Below are positions 52,836-62,147 of a stretch of DNA of 64,000 bases, piece after piece. This DNA is from Pseudomonas gingeri. Its GTDB lineage: Bacteria > Pseudomonadota > Gammaproteobacteria > Pseudomonadales > Pseudomonadaceae. Under the pieces are notes generated by a model. It did not search any database, was not told the DNA's origin, and was given only the letters and a program-made list of their open reading frames with translations. The stretch lies in NCBI RefSeq assembly GCF_013386115.1, contig NZ_JACAOR010000008.1, forward strand, positions 124,001 to 188,000, read 5' to 3'. Positions within the stretch are counted from its first letter, which is position 1. Every line of letters begins with the position of its first letter. Both the position numbers and the translations under genes were made by a program.

Positions 52836-54035
52836 ATGAATCGTCGAGACTTTCTCCAAGCTTGCGCGGTGGCCGCGGCAACCCTGCCGGGCTTGTCGTT
52901 TTCCGGGAAGCTGTTCGCCGCACCCGCATCGGCGCCTCGTTTCCTGATGGTGTTCCTGCGCGGTGGCTACGACTGCAACAATCTGCTGGTGCCGTACGCC
53001 AGCGATTTCTATTACGAGTCGCGCCCGACCCTGGCGATTGCCCGGCCCGATCCGCACAACATCGACAGTGCCATTGCCCTCGATGCCCACTGGGGTTTGA
53101 ACCCCGTCCTGCGCGATTCGCTCTATCCGTTGTGGCAGCGCAAGCAGATTGCCTTTATCCCCTTTGCCGGGACCGATGACCTGTCTCGCAGTCACTTCGA
53201 AACCCAGGACAATATCGAAGCCGGCCTGCCCGGCGGGCAGCACGGTCATTACGGTTCGGGCTTTCTCGCGCGCCTGGCGGGGACGGTGCCGGGCAGCGCG
53301 CCGATTGCCTTTACCGATGCACAGCCCTTGAGTTTCCAGGGTGGCAAGGACATTCCCAACCTGTCGTTGCGGGGCGTCTCCAAACCGGTGTTCGACGATC
53401 GCCAGTCGGCGATCCTCGCCGCGATGTACCAGGGCACGCCGCAGGCCGCCTCGGTGTCCGATGGCCTGGAGTTGCGCCAGCAGGTGTCCAGGGATCTGCA
53501 GGAGGAGATGATCAAGGCCGGGCGTGGCGCACCGACGGCGAAGAACTTCGAGGTCGAGACCCGGCGCATCGCCACCTTGATGCGCGAGCAGTATCGCCTG
53601 GGCTTCGTCGATGTCGGCGGGTGGGACACCCACGTCAACCAGGGGGCTGTTCGCGGGCAGTTGTCGAATAACCTCGCCAATCTCGGACAGGGCCTGGCGG
53701 CCTTCGCCGAGGCCATGGGCGACCAATGGAAAAACACCACGGTGGTGGTGGTTTCCGAGTTCGGTCGGACCTTTCGCGAGAACGGCAACCGCGGCACCGA
53801 CCATGGGCATGGCACGGTGTATTGGGTGCTGGGCGGCAGCGTGCAGGGCGGGCGGATCGCCGGCGAGCAGGTCGCGGTGAATGCCGCCGGCCTGCTGCAG
53901 AACCGCGATTATCCGGTGCTCAACAATTATCGTGATGTGCTGGGCGGTGTGCTCGGGCGCAGCTGGGGTCTGTCCGGTGCGCAACTTCAGACCGTTTTCC
54001 CCGGCGCGCGCCCCAATGGGTTGCAGTTGCTCTAG
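52836..54035 (+). CDS. DUF1501 family protein with Tat signal
   Basis: This 399-residue protein starts MNRRDFLQACAVAAATLPG, a twin-arginine type signal, and carries the DUF1501 domain of the alkaline-phosphatase/sulfatase-like superfamily: FLRGGYDCNNLLVPY, SHFETQDNIEAGLPG, VDVGGWDTHVNQG and VVVVSEFGRTFRENGNRGTDHGHG. The conserved Asp/His set suggests a metal-dependent hydrolase fold, but no substrate is known. The upstream DUF1800 gene ends 31 bases before. It overlaps the next convergent gene by 4 bases. Confidence 0.9.
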   Translation: MNRRDFLQACAVAAATLPGLSFSGKLFAAPASAPRFLMVFLRGGYDCNNLLVPYASDFYYESRPTLAIARPDPHNIDSAIALDAHWGLNPVLRDSLYPLWQRKQIAFIPFAGTDDLSRSHFETQDNIEAGLPGGQHGHYGSGFLARLAGTVPGSAPIAFTDAQPLSFQGGKDIPNLSLRGVSKPVFDDRQSAILAAMYQGTPQAASVSDGLELRQQVSRDLQEEMIKAGRGAPTAKNFEVETRRIATLMREQYRLGFVDVGGWDTHVNQGAVRGQLSNNLANLGQGLAAFAEAMGDQWKNTTVVVVSEFGRTFRENGNRGTDHGHGTVYWVLGGSVQGGRIAGEQVAVNAAGLLQNRDYPVLNNYRDVLGGVLGRSWGLSGAQLQTVFPGARPNGLQLL

Positions 54036-54361
54036 AGGCCATTGGCCAGATAGCTGCGGCCCTGTGCGGCGACTTTGGGCGGCCGGGCCAGCAGCTTGAG
54101 GCTGTCGCTGTCGGTCATCGCGGTGAGGATATCCAGGGCGCTGTGGCCCTGCTCGATGGCGATGCCGAACTGGACGCTCTGGATCAGGCGCTTGAGGCGT
54201 TGCGGGTCATTGCGTTGCGCGGCGCTGATCATCCGTTTGGCGACGACCCCGCCGGCATTGGACAAAGTGAGCATGATGCTGCCATCCAGGCGTTGCAGGC
54301 TCAGGTTGACCCGGTACTCGGGCTGGAAGGCGTCGTTGATCAACTGAAAGGGATTATCCAT
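54032..54361 (-). CDS. DUF3509 family protein
   Basis: The 109-residue protein starts MDNPFQLINDAF and has the DUF3509 pattern YRVNLSLQRLDGSIMLTLSN and VAKRMISAAQRNDPQRLKRLI. It is a small soluble protein known mainly from Pseudomonas, with no assigned function. GTG 54370 would add three residues. Confidence 0.8.
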   Translation of the reverse strand: MDNPFQLINDAFQPEYRVNLSLQRLDGSIMLTLSNAGGVVAKRMISAAQRNDPQRLKRLIQSVQFGIAIEQGHSALDILTAMTDSDSLKLLARPPKVAAQGRSYLANGL

Positions 54362-54518
54362 GGTCTTCACCGCTCTGATCGAAACATGCAGTCATTGACT
54401 GGTCGGTATCCGGATTGGTTCGCTATTCCGGACCACTGGCAGGTCGACTGCCCTGGCCTCATGCCGGGGCAGGACCTCATCAATGACTTAGCAAGCCCTG
54501 TGCCGGTTGGACGACCGT

Positions 54519-55907
54519 TCAGTAGTAACGACGTGGATCGGAGTCGATCAGGCTGGCCAGCTTGGTCAGGGCGAAGCGCAGTTCTTCGCGGCTGGTGGGC
54601 GACATCAGCACGATACGCACGCTGCGGGTCGGGCTGCTGCGCTCGGCCTGGAACTGGGTGCCGCTGAGCACCAGCACGCCATTGGCCCGGGCCAGCAGGG
54701 TGAACTCGTCGCCGCTCCAGGGTTCCGGCAGGGTCAGCCAGAGATGATAGCCGTGGGGCTGGGCGCTGATCTGCAAACCGCGGAAGACTTCGGCGGCGAT
54801 GGCCTGGCGAGCTGCCGCCTCCTGGCGCTGGACCTGCACCAGCTGGGTGTCCAGGCCTTCGGCAAGTACCGTGCTGGCCAGTTGCGCGGTGAGCGGCGAG
54901 GGCATCCAGATGCTGCTGCGGACCATGGATGTCAACCGCGAGAGCAGTTTCGGCGGGCTGTACAGATAGCCGATGCGCAAGGCCGGCATCACTGCCTTCG
55001 ACAGGCTGGTCAGGTACACCGAACGCTCCGGGGCATGGCTGGACAGCGGCCGGATGTCCGGGTCGGTGGCGAGGAAGCCGTAGATGTCGTCATCGACGAT
55101 GATGAAGTCGAATTCCTCGGCAATCGCGGCGATCTGCGCCCGACGCCTGGCCGACATGATCGCCGTGGTCGGGTTCTGGCAGGTGGCGACGCAGATCAGC
55201 AGCGCCGGTTTTTCCTGGCGACAGCGTTCGCGCAGGGCTTCGGGAATGATCCCTTCCTCGTCCATCTCGATGCCGCCCAGGCGCCGCTCCAGGCCGTGGG
55301 CCAGGGAGATGATGCCGGGGTAGCAGAGCGACTCGCAGAGCACCAGGTCGCCGCTGTTGCTCAGGGCGCTGATCGCCACCATCAGGCCATGCTGGGCGCC
55401 AGCGGTGATCACCACTTGCTGCCAGCGGGCGTCGGGCAGCGCATGACGCAACCACTGCGCACCGGCTTCACGATGGGCCGGATGGCCGCCGTCGGGGGCG
55501 TAGTCCAGGGCACGGGTGAAGTCCGGGTCGTTGGCCAGGGTCACCAGGGCATCGCGCAGGCCGTGTTCGAGGGTGTCGCCATGGGGCTTGATGATCGACA
55601 GGTCGAGCAGGTCGCCGGGGCCGCCGCTCAGCAGCGTCGGGGAGGGCGGGCGGGAGGGCGTCGACGGGTTCTGTTCGAGGACGTAGGTGCCACGCCCCAC
55701 TTCGCCCTGCACCAGCCTGCGCCGCTGGGCTTCGCTGTAGGCGCGGCTGATGGTCCCGGGGGTGACGTCCAGGGCCTGGGCCAGCTCGCGCAAAGTCGGC
55801 AGGCGATCACCGGCGCGCAGCCTGGTGCTGGCGATATCCCGCGCCAGGGCATCGGCGATGGACAGGTACACCGGTTGATTGAAGTCGCCGAGTTGAGGAA
55901 CCCACAT
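54519..55907 (-). CDS. MocR-type (GntR-HTH plus aminotransferase-like) regulator
   Basis: The 462-residue protein has an N-terminal GntR winged helix (about 10-80: ARDIASTRLRAGDRLPTLRELAQALDV) and a fold-type I aminotransferase domain (about 110-460) with the PLP lysine in YLTSLSKAVMPALRIGYL and VDDDIYGFL. MocR regulators use PLP as cofactor and usually control a divergent neighbour; here that is benE. ATG 55907 (MWVPQLGDF) is chosen although the frame is open to 55970. Confidence 0.9.
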   Translation of the reverse strand: MWVPQLGDFNQPVYLSIADALARDIASTRLRAGDRLPTLRELAQALDVTPGTISRAYSEAQRRRLVQGEVGRGTYVLEQNPSTPSRPPSPTLLSGGPGDLLDLSIIKPHGDTLEHGLRDALVTLANDPDFTRALDYAPDGGHPAHREAGAQWLRHALPDARWQQVVITAGAQHGLMVAISALSNSGDLVLCESLCYPGIISLAHGLERRLGGIEMDEEGIIPEALRERCRQEKPALLICVATCQNPTTAIMSARRRAQIAAIAEEFDFIIVDDDIYGFLATDPDIRPLSSHAPERSVYLTSLSKAVMPALRIGYLYSPPKLLSRLTSMVRSSIWMPSPLTAQLASTVLAEGLDTQLVQVQRQEAAARQAIAAEVFRGLQISAQPHGYHLWLTLPEPWSGDEFTLLARANGVLVLSGTQFQAERSSPTRSVRIVLMSPTSREELRFALTKLASLIDSDPRRYY

Positions 55908-55991
55908 GCGTATTGGCTGCCGATCAGGGAAATTGAGGACCGGGGGGAGCTTATCACAGGGGCGAAACAATAAATTGGATTGAGTCTATTG

Positions 55992-56046
55992 AATCGAATC
56001 AATTATTCAGAATAGACTGATAGTTCTTCGATTCAATCGAATCAAT
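55992..56046. promoter_or_regulatory. Direct repeats between the MocR gene and benE
   Basis: AATCGAATCAAT occurs twice (55992-56003 and 56035-56046), in the same orientation, 43 bases apart (about four helical turns), with related ATTGA/TCAAT sequence around them. MocR proteins such as GabR bind spaced direct repeats, so this is a good operator candidate. Confidence 0.65.
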
Positions 56047-56080
56047 GCCTTCCCTCCTTTTCTCTACGGGCCCCGATGCC

Positions 56081-57280
56081 ATGAGCAGCCTCAGCAAGGA
56101 TTTTTCGTTATCGGCGGTTATCGCCGGCTTTATCGCGGTGATCATCTCCTATGCCGGACCGTTGATCATCGTGTTCCAGGCGGCGTCCCAGGCGCACCTG
56201 TCGAATGACCAGGTGTCGTCGTGGATCTGGGCGATCTCCATCGGCAGTGGCGTGACCGGCCTGCTGCTGAGCTGGCGCCTGCGGATTCCGGTGATCACCG
56301 CCTGGTCGACGCCAGGGGCGGCGCTGCTGGTGTCGATGCTGCCGACGGTGTCCTTCGCCGAAGCCATCGGCGCCTACCTGGTGGCCTCGCTGATCATCGT
56401 CGTGGTGGGGTTGTCCGGGGCCTTCGACAAACTGATGAATCGCCTGCCCAGGGCGATTGCGGCGGCGATGCTGGCGGGGATCCTGTTTCGCTTCGGCGCC
56501 GAGCTTTTCACTTCGATCCGTGTGCAGCCGGCGCTGGTGCTGTCGATGATCGCGGCCTACCTGGTCTTCAAGCGCTTCTCGCCACGCTACGCGATTCTCG
56601 CGGTGCTGCTGGTCGGCTGCGGCTTCGCGGCGTCCATGGGCGAGTTCCAGGTATCGGCGATCACCGTCGCGGTGGCGCAGCCGATCTTCACCACGCCGCA
56701 GTGGAGCTGGCACGCGATCATCAATATCGGCCTGCCCCTGGCCCTGGTCACCCTGACCGGGCAGTACGTGCCCGGCATGGCGGTCCTGCGCACGGCGGGA
56801 TACCTGAATCCGGCCCGGCCGATCATTTCCCTGACGGCCATCGGTTCGCTGCTGCTGGCGCCCTTTGGTGCCCATGGCCTGAACCTGGCGGCGATCACGG
56901 CGGCGATCTGCACCGGTCGTGAGGCCCACGAGAATCGTGACAAGCGCTATATCGCGGGGATCGCCTGCGGGGTGTTCTACATCCTCATGGGCACCTTCGG
57001 CGCGACCCTGGCCTCGGTGTTCAGCGCCTTGCCCAAGGAACTGATCGCCTCACTCGCCGGGTTGGCCCTGTTCGGCGCGATCAGTGCCGGGTTGAGCGGG
57101 GCGATGGCCGACGAGAAACAGCGCGAAGCGGCGCTGATCACCTTTCTGGTGACGGCATCGGGCATGAGTTACCTGGGATTGGCGGCGGCGTTCTGGGGGT
57201 TGATCTTCGGCCTGGTGGCGCATTTTGTCCTGAGCTACACCCGCGAACGCCAGGTGCCGGCGGGGCAGGGCAACCACTGA
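56081..57280 (+). CDS. benE: BenE-family transporter
   Basis: The 399-residue protein has about 12 membrane segments and the BenE/YdcO pattern (MSSLSKDFSLSAVIAGFIA start, WSTPGAALLVSML, GQYVPGMAVLR, PFGAHGLNLAAITAAICTG). BenE proteins are proton-coupled transporters for benzoate or related compounds. No benzoate genes are adjacent, and control by a MocR regulator suggests a substrate linked to amino acid or vitamin B6 metabolism. ATG 56081 is preferred; 56045 overlaps the repeat. Confidence 0.88.
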   Translation: MSSLSKDFSLSAVIAGFIAVIISYAGPLIIVFQAASQAHLSNDQVSSWIWAISIGSGVTGLLLSWRLRIPVITAWSTPGAALLVSMLPTVSFAEAIGAYLVASLIIVVVGLSGAFDKLMNRLPRAIAAAMLAGILFRFGAELFTSIRVQPALVLSMIAAYLVFKRFSPRYAILAVLLVGCGFAASMGEFQVSAITVAVAQPIFTTPQWSWHAIINIGLPLALVTLTGQYVPGMAVLRTAGYLNPARPIISLTAIGSLLLAPFGAHGLNLAAITAAICTGREAHENRDKRYIAGIACGVFYILMGTFGATLASVFSALPKELIASLAGLALFGAISAGLSGAMADEKQREAALITFLVTASGMSYLGLAAAFWGLIFGLVAHFVLSYTRERQVPAGQGNH

Positions 57281-57319
57281 TCGGGACGGGCAGGGAAGCC
57301 CGGTTCGGGAAAGGCTTGC

Positions 57320-57342
57320 GGCGAGCGCGCAGCTCGCCTTTT
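57320..57342 (+). terminator. Terminator after benE
   Basis: GGCGAGC-GCGCA-GCTCGCC hairpin followed by four T. Confidence 0.75.
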
Positions 57343-57570
57343 CTGGCAGGGTTGTATCAGAAAATGACAACAAAGCACCCCGACCCAACTCCCGACCTTA
57401 CCAGTGCTTTTGCTGCTTGTCCGGCTTTTTTCGTCGGAAAAATTTATCTTTCAAAAAGGCTTGAATTGTTTTTTCAGCTGCCCAACTCTGTAAGCAAGAG
57501 GTCACGTTTTGCACCGCCTCCCAGCGGTGTGACGAGACTCTTGCGAGCTAGCTGAAATAAGGGAATAACT

Positions 57571-57984
57571 ATGCAAATCCAAGTCAATAGTGATAACCAT
57601 ATTCAAAGCAGCATTCGACTGGAGGAGTGGGTCCGCACAACTGTTGAGAGCGCGCTCGAACGTTATGAAGAAGACCTGACACGGGTCGAAATTCACCTGA
57701 AGGACGAGAACGGCGACAAGCCGGGTCCGCACGATATGCGCTGCCAGATGGAGGCGCGGCCAAAAAACCATCAACCGATTTCGGTCACCCATAAAGCCGA
57801 TACGCTGGAACAGGCGATCGATGGGGCGGCCATCAAGCTGGAACATGCGCTGGAACATCTGTTTGGCAAGCTGCAAGCCAAACGCGCGGCGATCATCAAA
57901 GGCGAGCGCCGCGACCTGGGGGACGCTCTGCTGGAAGAAGAGTTTGAAGAAAAAGAGCGCGTACGCCTGGCCGCCAATGGCTGA
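57571..57984 (+). CDS. HPF/RaiA-family ribosome-associated protein
   Basis: This 137-residue protein has the S30AE/HPF fold (about 1-100) with the helix EEWVRTTVESALERYEEDLTRVEIHLKDE-like segment, the central RCQMEARPKNHQPISVTHKADTLEQAI, and a charged C-terminal helix longer than in short HPF. Such proteins bind the small subunit in slow growth and stress. It is separate from rpoN, so it is a second copy rather than the rpoN-linked hpf. A terminator follows. Confidence 0.87.
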   Translation: MQIQVNSDNHIQSSIRLEEWVRTTVESALERYEEDLTRVEIHLKDENGDKPGPHDMRCQMEARPKNHQPISVTHKADTLEQAIDGAAIKLEHALEHLFGKLQAKRAAIIKGERRDLGDALLEEEFEEKERVRLAANG

Positions 57985-58006
57985 TCGTCAGCGCTGAAGG
58001 AACCAC

Positions 58007-58034
58007 GGGCCTGCATTGCAGGCCCGTTTTTTTT
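58007..58034 (+). terminator. Rho-independent terminator after the HPF-like gene
   Basis: CGGGCCTGC-AT-GCAGGCCCG hairpin followed by eight T. Confidence 0.92.
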
Positions 58035-58052
58035 GCGTGCTGATCAGGGGGG

Positions 58053-60401
58053 TCAGAAGGCCACGGATGTCTGCAGGTACACCGTGCGCGGCTCACCCAC
58101 GTACTTGCCCTTGTTGTTGTCTTCGAACGAGCGGGTGAAGTACTGGTGGTTGAAGATGTTCTTCACGCCCACCGCGACATTCAGGTCCGACAGTTGCGGG
58201 CCGAAATCATAGGCCGCGCGGCTGCTGAACAGCATGTAGCCGGGGATGCGCCCGTTGCTGCCGTCGGCAGTCTCGGCCGAGGTATTGGCGTTGTCGGCGA
58301 ATTGGCTGCTCTGGTAGCTGCTGTCCAGGTTCAGCTTCCAGTGGCCTTCGGTGTAACCGACTCCCAGCGTGCCCTTGTGCTTCGAGGAAAACGGCACGCG
58401 ATTGCCCTTGTTGGGGCCGTCTTCGCGAATGGTCGCATCGACATAGGCATAGGTGGCGTAGACATCGAAGCCCGCCAGTACCGGGCTCAGGCCGTCCAGG
58501 GCGTAGTTGACGCTGGTCTCGATGCCCTGGTGCCGGGTTTCGCCGCGGGCGATCACCGTGTCGTTGGTCTGGTTGCTCTCGTACTGGTTGTCGAAGTTGA
58601 TCAGGAACGCGCCGATCTCCGCCCGCAGGTTGCCGTCGTCATAGCGGGTGCCCAGTTCCCAGGTGCGGGCCTTTTCCGGCTTCACTTCGCCGCCGGCCAC
58701 GCGTTTCTGCATCTGGCTGTACTGCACGCTGCCGAAGGAGCCTTCGGTATTGGCGTAGAGATTCCAGCTTTCGTTCAGGTGGTACATCACATTCAAGGCG
58801 GGCAGGGCGGTGTTGTAGTTGCCCTTGTACTGCTGCTTGAGGAGCTTGTCGGTCTGCTGCGATTCGATCATTTCGTAGCGGATGCCCGGGGTGAAGGTCC
58901 ACTTGCCGATATCGATCCGGTCGTCGATGAAGAAGGCGTTGGCTTCGGTGGCGCCACGGGTGTCGCGGTCGTTGCGGCTGTCGGTGGTCGGGAACACCTG
59001 GTTGGCGGCCAGCGGGGTGCGATAACGCAGTTCGTGCCCGGCTTCGTTGATATAGCGGTAGCCGACGCCCAGTTCATGCACGGTGTCGCCGAGGTCGAAG
59101 CCCTGGCTGAAACGGGTTTCCAGCCCGCGTACCCAGTATTCACGGGGCGACAGCGAGAGGAACGTACCCTGGTCCAGGTAACCGCTGCGCAGGGTCTTGG
59201 TAAAGAAGCTGTTGACGGTGAATTCGCGGCGATCTTCCTGGTAGCGATAACCGACATTGAACAGGGTCCGGCGGCCCCAGAAGCTGTCCTTCCGGCGGGT
59301 CGACTGATACGGGTCGGCCGCGTAGTCCGCGGTACTCAGGCCGCCGGGCATATCGGCCTTGCCCTCGTAGTACTGGGCCATGGCATTGAAGCTGTTGGCG
59401 TCGTCGAGCTGGTACTTGCCCTTGAGGATCAGATCGTCGATCTCGGTGTCGCTGTGTTCGCGCCAGTCGCCGCCACGGGTGCCGGAGTACAGCAGCGCGC
59501 CACCCAGGCCGTTGTCGGCGGTGCCGCCGGCCAGCAGGTTGCCGGTACGCTTGAAGCCGTCCTGGCTGGACGATGGGCTGACTTCGGTCTGGAAGCCGCC
59601 CTTGACCGTCGGCGCATCGGGAATGGCGCGGGTCACGAAGTTGACGATGCCCCCGACGTTCTGCGGGCCATACCGCACGGCACCGCCGCCGCGCACCACG
59701 TCCACCGCGTCCATGTTGCCCATGCTGATCGGGGCGAACGACAACTGCGGCTGGCCATAAGGGGCGAACGGCACCGGGATGCCGTCCATCAGCACGGTCG
59801 AGCGCGAAGCCAGGCGGGGATTGAGGCCACGGATACCGAAGTTCAGTGCCATATCATGGCTGCCGGTGCCGTTGTTTTCCGGGGCATTGACGCCGGGGAT
59901 GCGATTGAGTACATCGCGGGCCTGGGTGGCGCCCTGGCGTTCGAATTCTTCGCGGCGGATCACGTCACGGGCACCGGGATGTTCGAAGACGTTGGTCTGT
60001 TCGGCGGCGCCGAGCCAGTCGCCGACCACGGTCGAGGCGCCGAGCTCCAGCGGGGCCTTGTTGGCGGCAGGCGGCAGCGGCTGCAGGCTGAAGGCGTTGT
60101 TGCCTTCGTCACGGGCCCGCAGGCCGGTGCCTTCGAGCAGCGCGTCGAGCCCTTCGGCGGTGCTGTAGTTGCCGTCCAGGCCATGGCTCTGCAGGGTACC
60201 GGTGACCTGGGAGCCGAAGGAGATCAGCACGCCGGCCTGGCGACCAAACTGGTTGAGGGCGTTTTCCAGGGAGGTCGGGGCGATCTGGTAATGCCGGGCC
60301 TCGTCGGCCTGGGCCAGGGCGGCGAAACTCAGGCTGGCGCCCAGCAGCAGGTGACGCACTGAGCGGGCGAGGGGCGTGAGGCGGGACGGCTGAGAGGGCA
60401 T
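58053..60401 (-). CDS. fecA: FecA-type TonB-dependent receptor
   Basis: The 782-residue outer-membrane receptor has a signal peptide (cleavage near ALAQA), an N-terminal signalling STN domain (about 38-90: HYQIAPTSLENALNQFGRQAGVL), a plug (about 135-270) and a 22-strand barrel ending YLQTSVAF. The STN domain means it signals to FecR. It is closest in pattern to ferric citrate receptor FecA, with fecR and fecI directly upstream. Citrate as ligand is inferred from similarity. Confidence 0.92.
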   Translation of the reverse strand: MPSQPSRLTPLARSVRHLLLGASLSFAALAQADEARHYQIAPTSLENALNQFGRQAGVLISFGSQVTGTLQSHGLDGNYSTAEGLDALLEGTGLRARDEGNNAFSLQPLPPAANKAPLELGASTVVGDWLGAAEQTNVFEHPGARDVIRREEFERQGATQARDVLNRIPGVNAPENNGTGSHDMALNFGIRGLNPRLASRSTVLMDGIPVPFAPYGQPQLSFAPISMGNMDAVDVVRGGGAVRYGPQNVGGIVNFVTRAIPDAPTVKGGFQTEVSPSSSQDGFKRTGNLLAGGTADNGLGGALLYSGTRGGDWREHSDTEIDDLILKGKYQLDDANSFNAMAQYYEGKADMPGGLSTADYAADPYQSTRRKDSFWGRRTLFNVGYRYQEDRREFTVNSFFTKTLRSGYLDQGTFLSLSPREYWVRGLETRFSQGFDLGDTVHELGVGYRYINEAGHELRYRTPLAANQVFPTTDSRNDRDTRGATEANAFFIDDRIDIGKWTFTPGIRYEMIESQQTDKLLKQQYKGNYNTALPALNVMYHLNESWNLYANTEGSFGSVQYSQMQKRVAGGEVKPEKARTWELGTRYDDGNLRAEIGAFLINFDNQYESNQTNDTVIARGETRHQGIETSVNYALDGLSPVLAGFDVYATYAYVDATIREDGPNKGNRVPFSSKHKGTLGVGYTEGHWKLNLDSSYQSSQFADNANTSAETADGSNGRIPGYMLFSSRAAYDFGPQLSDLNVAVGVKNIFNHQYFTRSFEDNNKGKYVGEPRTVYLQTSVAF

Positions 60402-60500
60402 GTCGGTGATCCTGAGAAGGTGGAATCAAGGTGGCTTTCCTTCTCTGTCACGCGAGACTGAAAAAACGGCTCACTCTTTTTCAAGTTTTTCTGCGAGATG

Positions 60501-61466
60501 TCAGGCCCGTGCCTCGACCGTCACCCAGTAGCGGGTAAACCGCCGTACCCGCACCGGCAGGCTGACTTGCAGCAGGTCGAGGATGCGTTCGCTGTCGTCC
60601 AGCGGATAGCTGCCGGAAATCAGCAGGTTCGCCACCTGTGGCGCGCAATGCAGTTGGCCGCGGCGGTAGCGGGCGACCTCGTCGAGGAAGTCCGCCAGGC
60701 GCATATGGGCCGCCACCAGCATGCCGTCGGTCCAGGCGCCGCTGCCGGTCGCCAGTGGCTGCGGCTGCTCCCAGCCCCGGCGGTTGAAACTGATCTGCTG
60801 GTTCTTCTGCACCGGCAATGGCGCGCCGTTCCAGTCCCGCGGCTGCAATTCGACCTGACCATCGAAGACCGCCAACTGCGTGTGATCGCTCCACTGCCGC
60901 ACATTGAGCCGGGCCTGTTGCGTGCGCACTTCGCCTTGCCCGGTCGAGAGCAGTAGCGGCCGGTTGTCCCGTGCCACGGTCAGCAGGATTTCGCCTTCGA
61001 GCAGGCGGATCAGTCGTTGCCCGGCATCGAAGCGTACATCGACGGCGCTGCCGGTATTGAGTTGCAATTGGCTGCCATCGGCCAGTTGCACCTTGCGTCG
61101 TTGTCCCACCGAGGTGCGGTAGTCGGCCAGCAGAGGCGTCAGCGGATTGTGTTCGCGCAGGCCCCAGCCCAGGGCCGAACCGGCCCCCAACAGCAGCAGG
61201 AGTTTCAGTGCCTGGCGCCGGCCGTGGCTGCGCGGGGCATTCAACGCGGCATGGGCCAGGGGCGAAGACAGTCCGCGCAAACGCTGGTTGACCCGCTGGA
61301 TATGTTCCCACGCCCGCTGGTGTTCACCGTGGGCGGCCAGCCATTGCTGCAGGGCCTGCTGCCGGCGCGGGTCGAGCGGGCCGTCCTGGGTTTCCAGCAG
61401 CCAGTGCACCGCCTGCTCGGCCACTCGCGAGGAAAAATCCACCGGGCCGTTAATCGACGCGCTCAC
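60501..61466 (-). CDS. fecR: FecR-type anti-sigma / sigma regulator
   Basis: The 321-residue protein has an N-terminal cytoplasmic DUF4880-like part (ALQQWLAAHGEHQRAWEHI), one membrane segment (about 90-104), and a periplasmic FecR domain (VGQRRKVQLADGSQLQLNTGSAVDVRF). It relays the signal from the STN domain of the receptor to FecI. The start is GTG 61466, overlapping the fecI stop (GTGA). Confidence 0.92.
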   Translation of the reverse strand: MSASINGPVDFSSRVAEQAVHWLLETQDGPLDPRRQQALQQWLAAHGEHQRAWEHIQRVNQRLRGLSSPLAHAALNAPRSHGRRQALKLLLLLGAGSALGWGLREHNPLTPLLADYRTSVGQRRKVQLADGSQLQLNTGSAVDVRFDAGQRLIRLLEGEILLTVARDNRPLLLSTGQGEVRTQQARLNVRQWSDHTQLAVFDGQVELQPRDWNGAPLPVQKNQQISFNRRGWEQPQPLATGSGAWTDGMLVAAHMRLADFLDEVARYRRGQLHCAPQVANLLISGSYPLDDSERILDLLQVSLPVRVRRFTRYWVTVEARA

Positions 61467-61975
61467 AGGGCGAAGTAGCAGCGCAAGGCTGCCTTGTGCA
61501 GATGGCGCTTGACCGTGGCAATCGAGATGCCCAGTTCCCGGGCGATTTCCCCGTGGCCCAGGCCATCGACCTGGGACAGCAGGAACGCGCGTTTCACCGG
61601 GCGCGGCAGGCCGTCGAGCAGTTGGTCCAGTTCGGCCAGGGTCTGCAGGATGATGGCCTTGTCTTCCTCGGACGGTGCGAGCATCTCGGGGAACTGGGCC
61701 AGGGTTTCCAGATAGGCCCGTTCCAGGTCCTGGCGCCGGTAGTGGTTGCACAGCACGCGCTTGGCAATGGTCGTCAGAAAGGCGCGGGGTTCGATGATCC
61801 GCGGTGTCTCGCGGGCCGTCAGGACCTTGATGAAGGTGTCCTGGGCCAGGTCCGCCGCGCTGTCCGGACAGCCGAGACGCCGCCGCAACCAACCGGTGAG
61901 CCAGCCGTGGTGAGCGTGATAAAGGACTTCGACGGTTTGCGCGTGGGGCACCGCGACCACTCCGGGAGCTTGCAT
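61463..61975 (-). CDS. fecI: FecI-type ECF sigma factor
   Basis: The 170-residue sigma factor has region 2 (LAQDTFIKVLTARETPRIIEPRAFL) and region 4 (GLGHGEIARELGISIATVKRHLHKA). It directs transcription of the fecA-type receptor when FecR is activated. ATG 61975 (MQAPGVV) is chosen; a TTG lies upstream. It is translationally coupled to fecR and probably under Fur. Confidence 0.92.
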   Translation of the reverse strand: MQAPGVVAVPHAQTVEVLYHAHHGWLTGWLRRRLGCPDSAADLAQDTFIKVLTARETPRIIEPRAFLTTIAKRVLCNHYRRQDLERAYLETLAQFPEMLAPSEEDKAIILQTLAELDQLLDGLPRPVKRAFLLSQVDGLGHGEIARELGISIATVKRHLHKAALRCYFAL

Positions 61976-62083
61976 GGATGCGTAAGAGAACAAGAATTGT
62001 TCGCATTGTAAGGGCCGCTCATGGCATTCGGCAATCCACCCGGATCAATGGCCGCGAAGGGATTTCGTCGACGCCTTTTGCGT

Positions 62084-62102
62084 ATGAGAATATTTATCAT
62101 TA
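62084..62102. promoter_or_regulatory. Probable Fur box between the two sigma genes
   Basis: ATGAGAATATTTATCATTA resembles the 19-base Fur box (GATAATGATAATCATTATC), 46 bases before the rightward sigma gene. A weaker AATGCGAACAATTCTT-like element lies nearer fecI. Confidence 0.65.
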
Positions 62103-62147
62103 ATATTGCGCGATTATTCGTTCCGGGGTGGTGCCGTTTTGAACCTG

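Noticed and set aside
58146..60362. 738-residue rightward open frame
   Set aside because: Antisense to fecA; no family signal.
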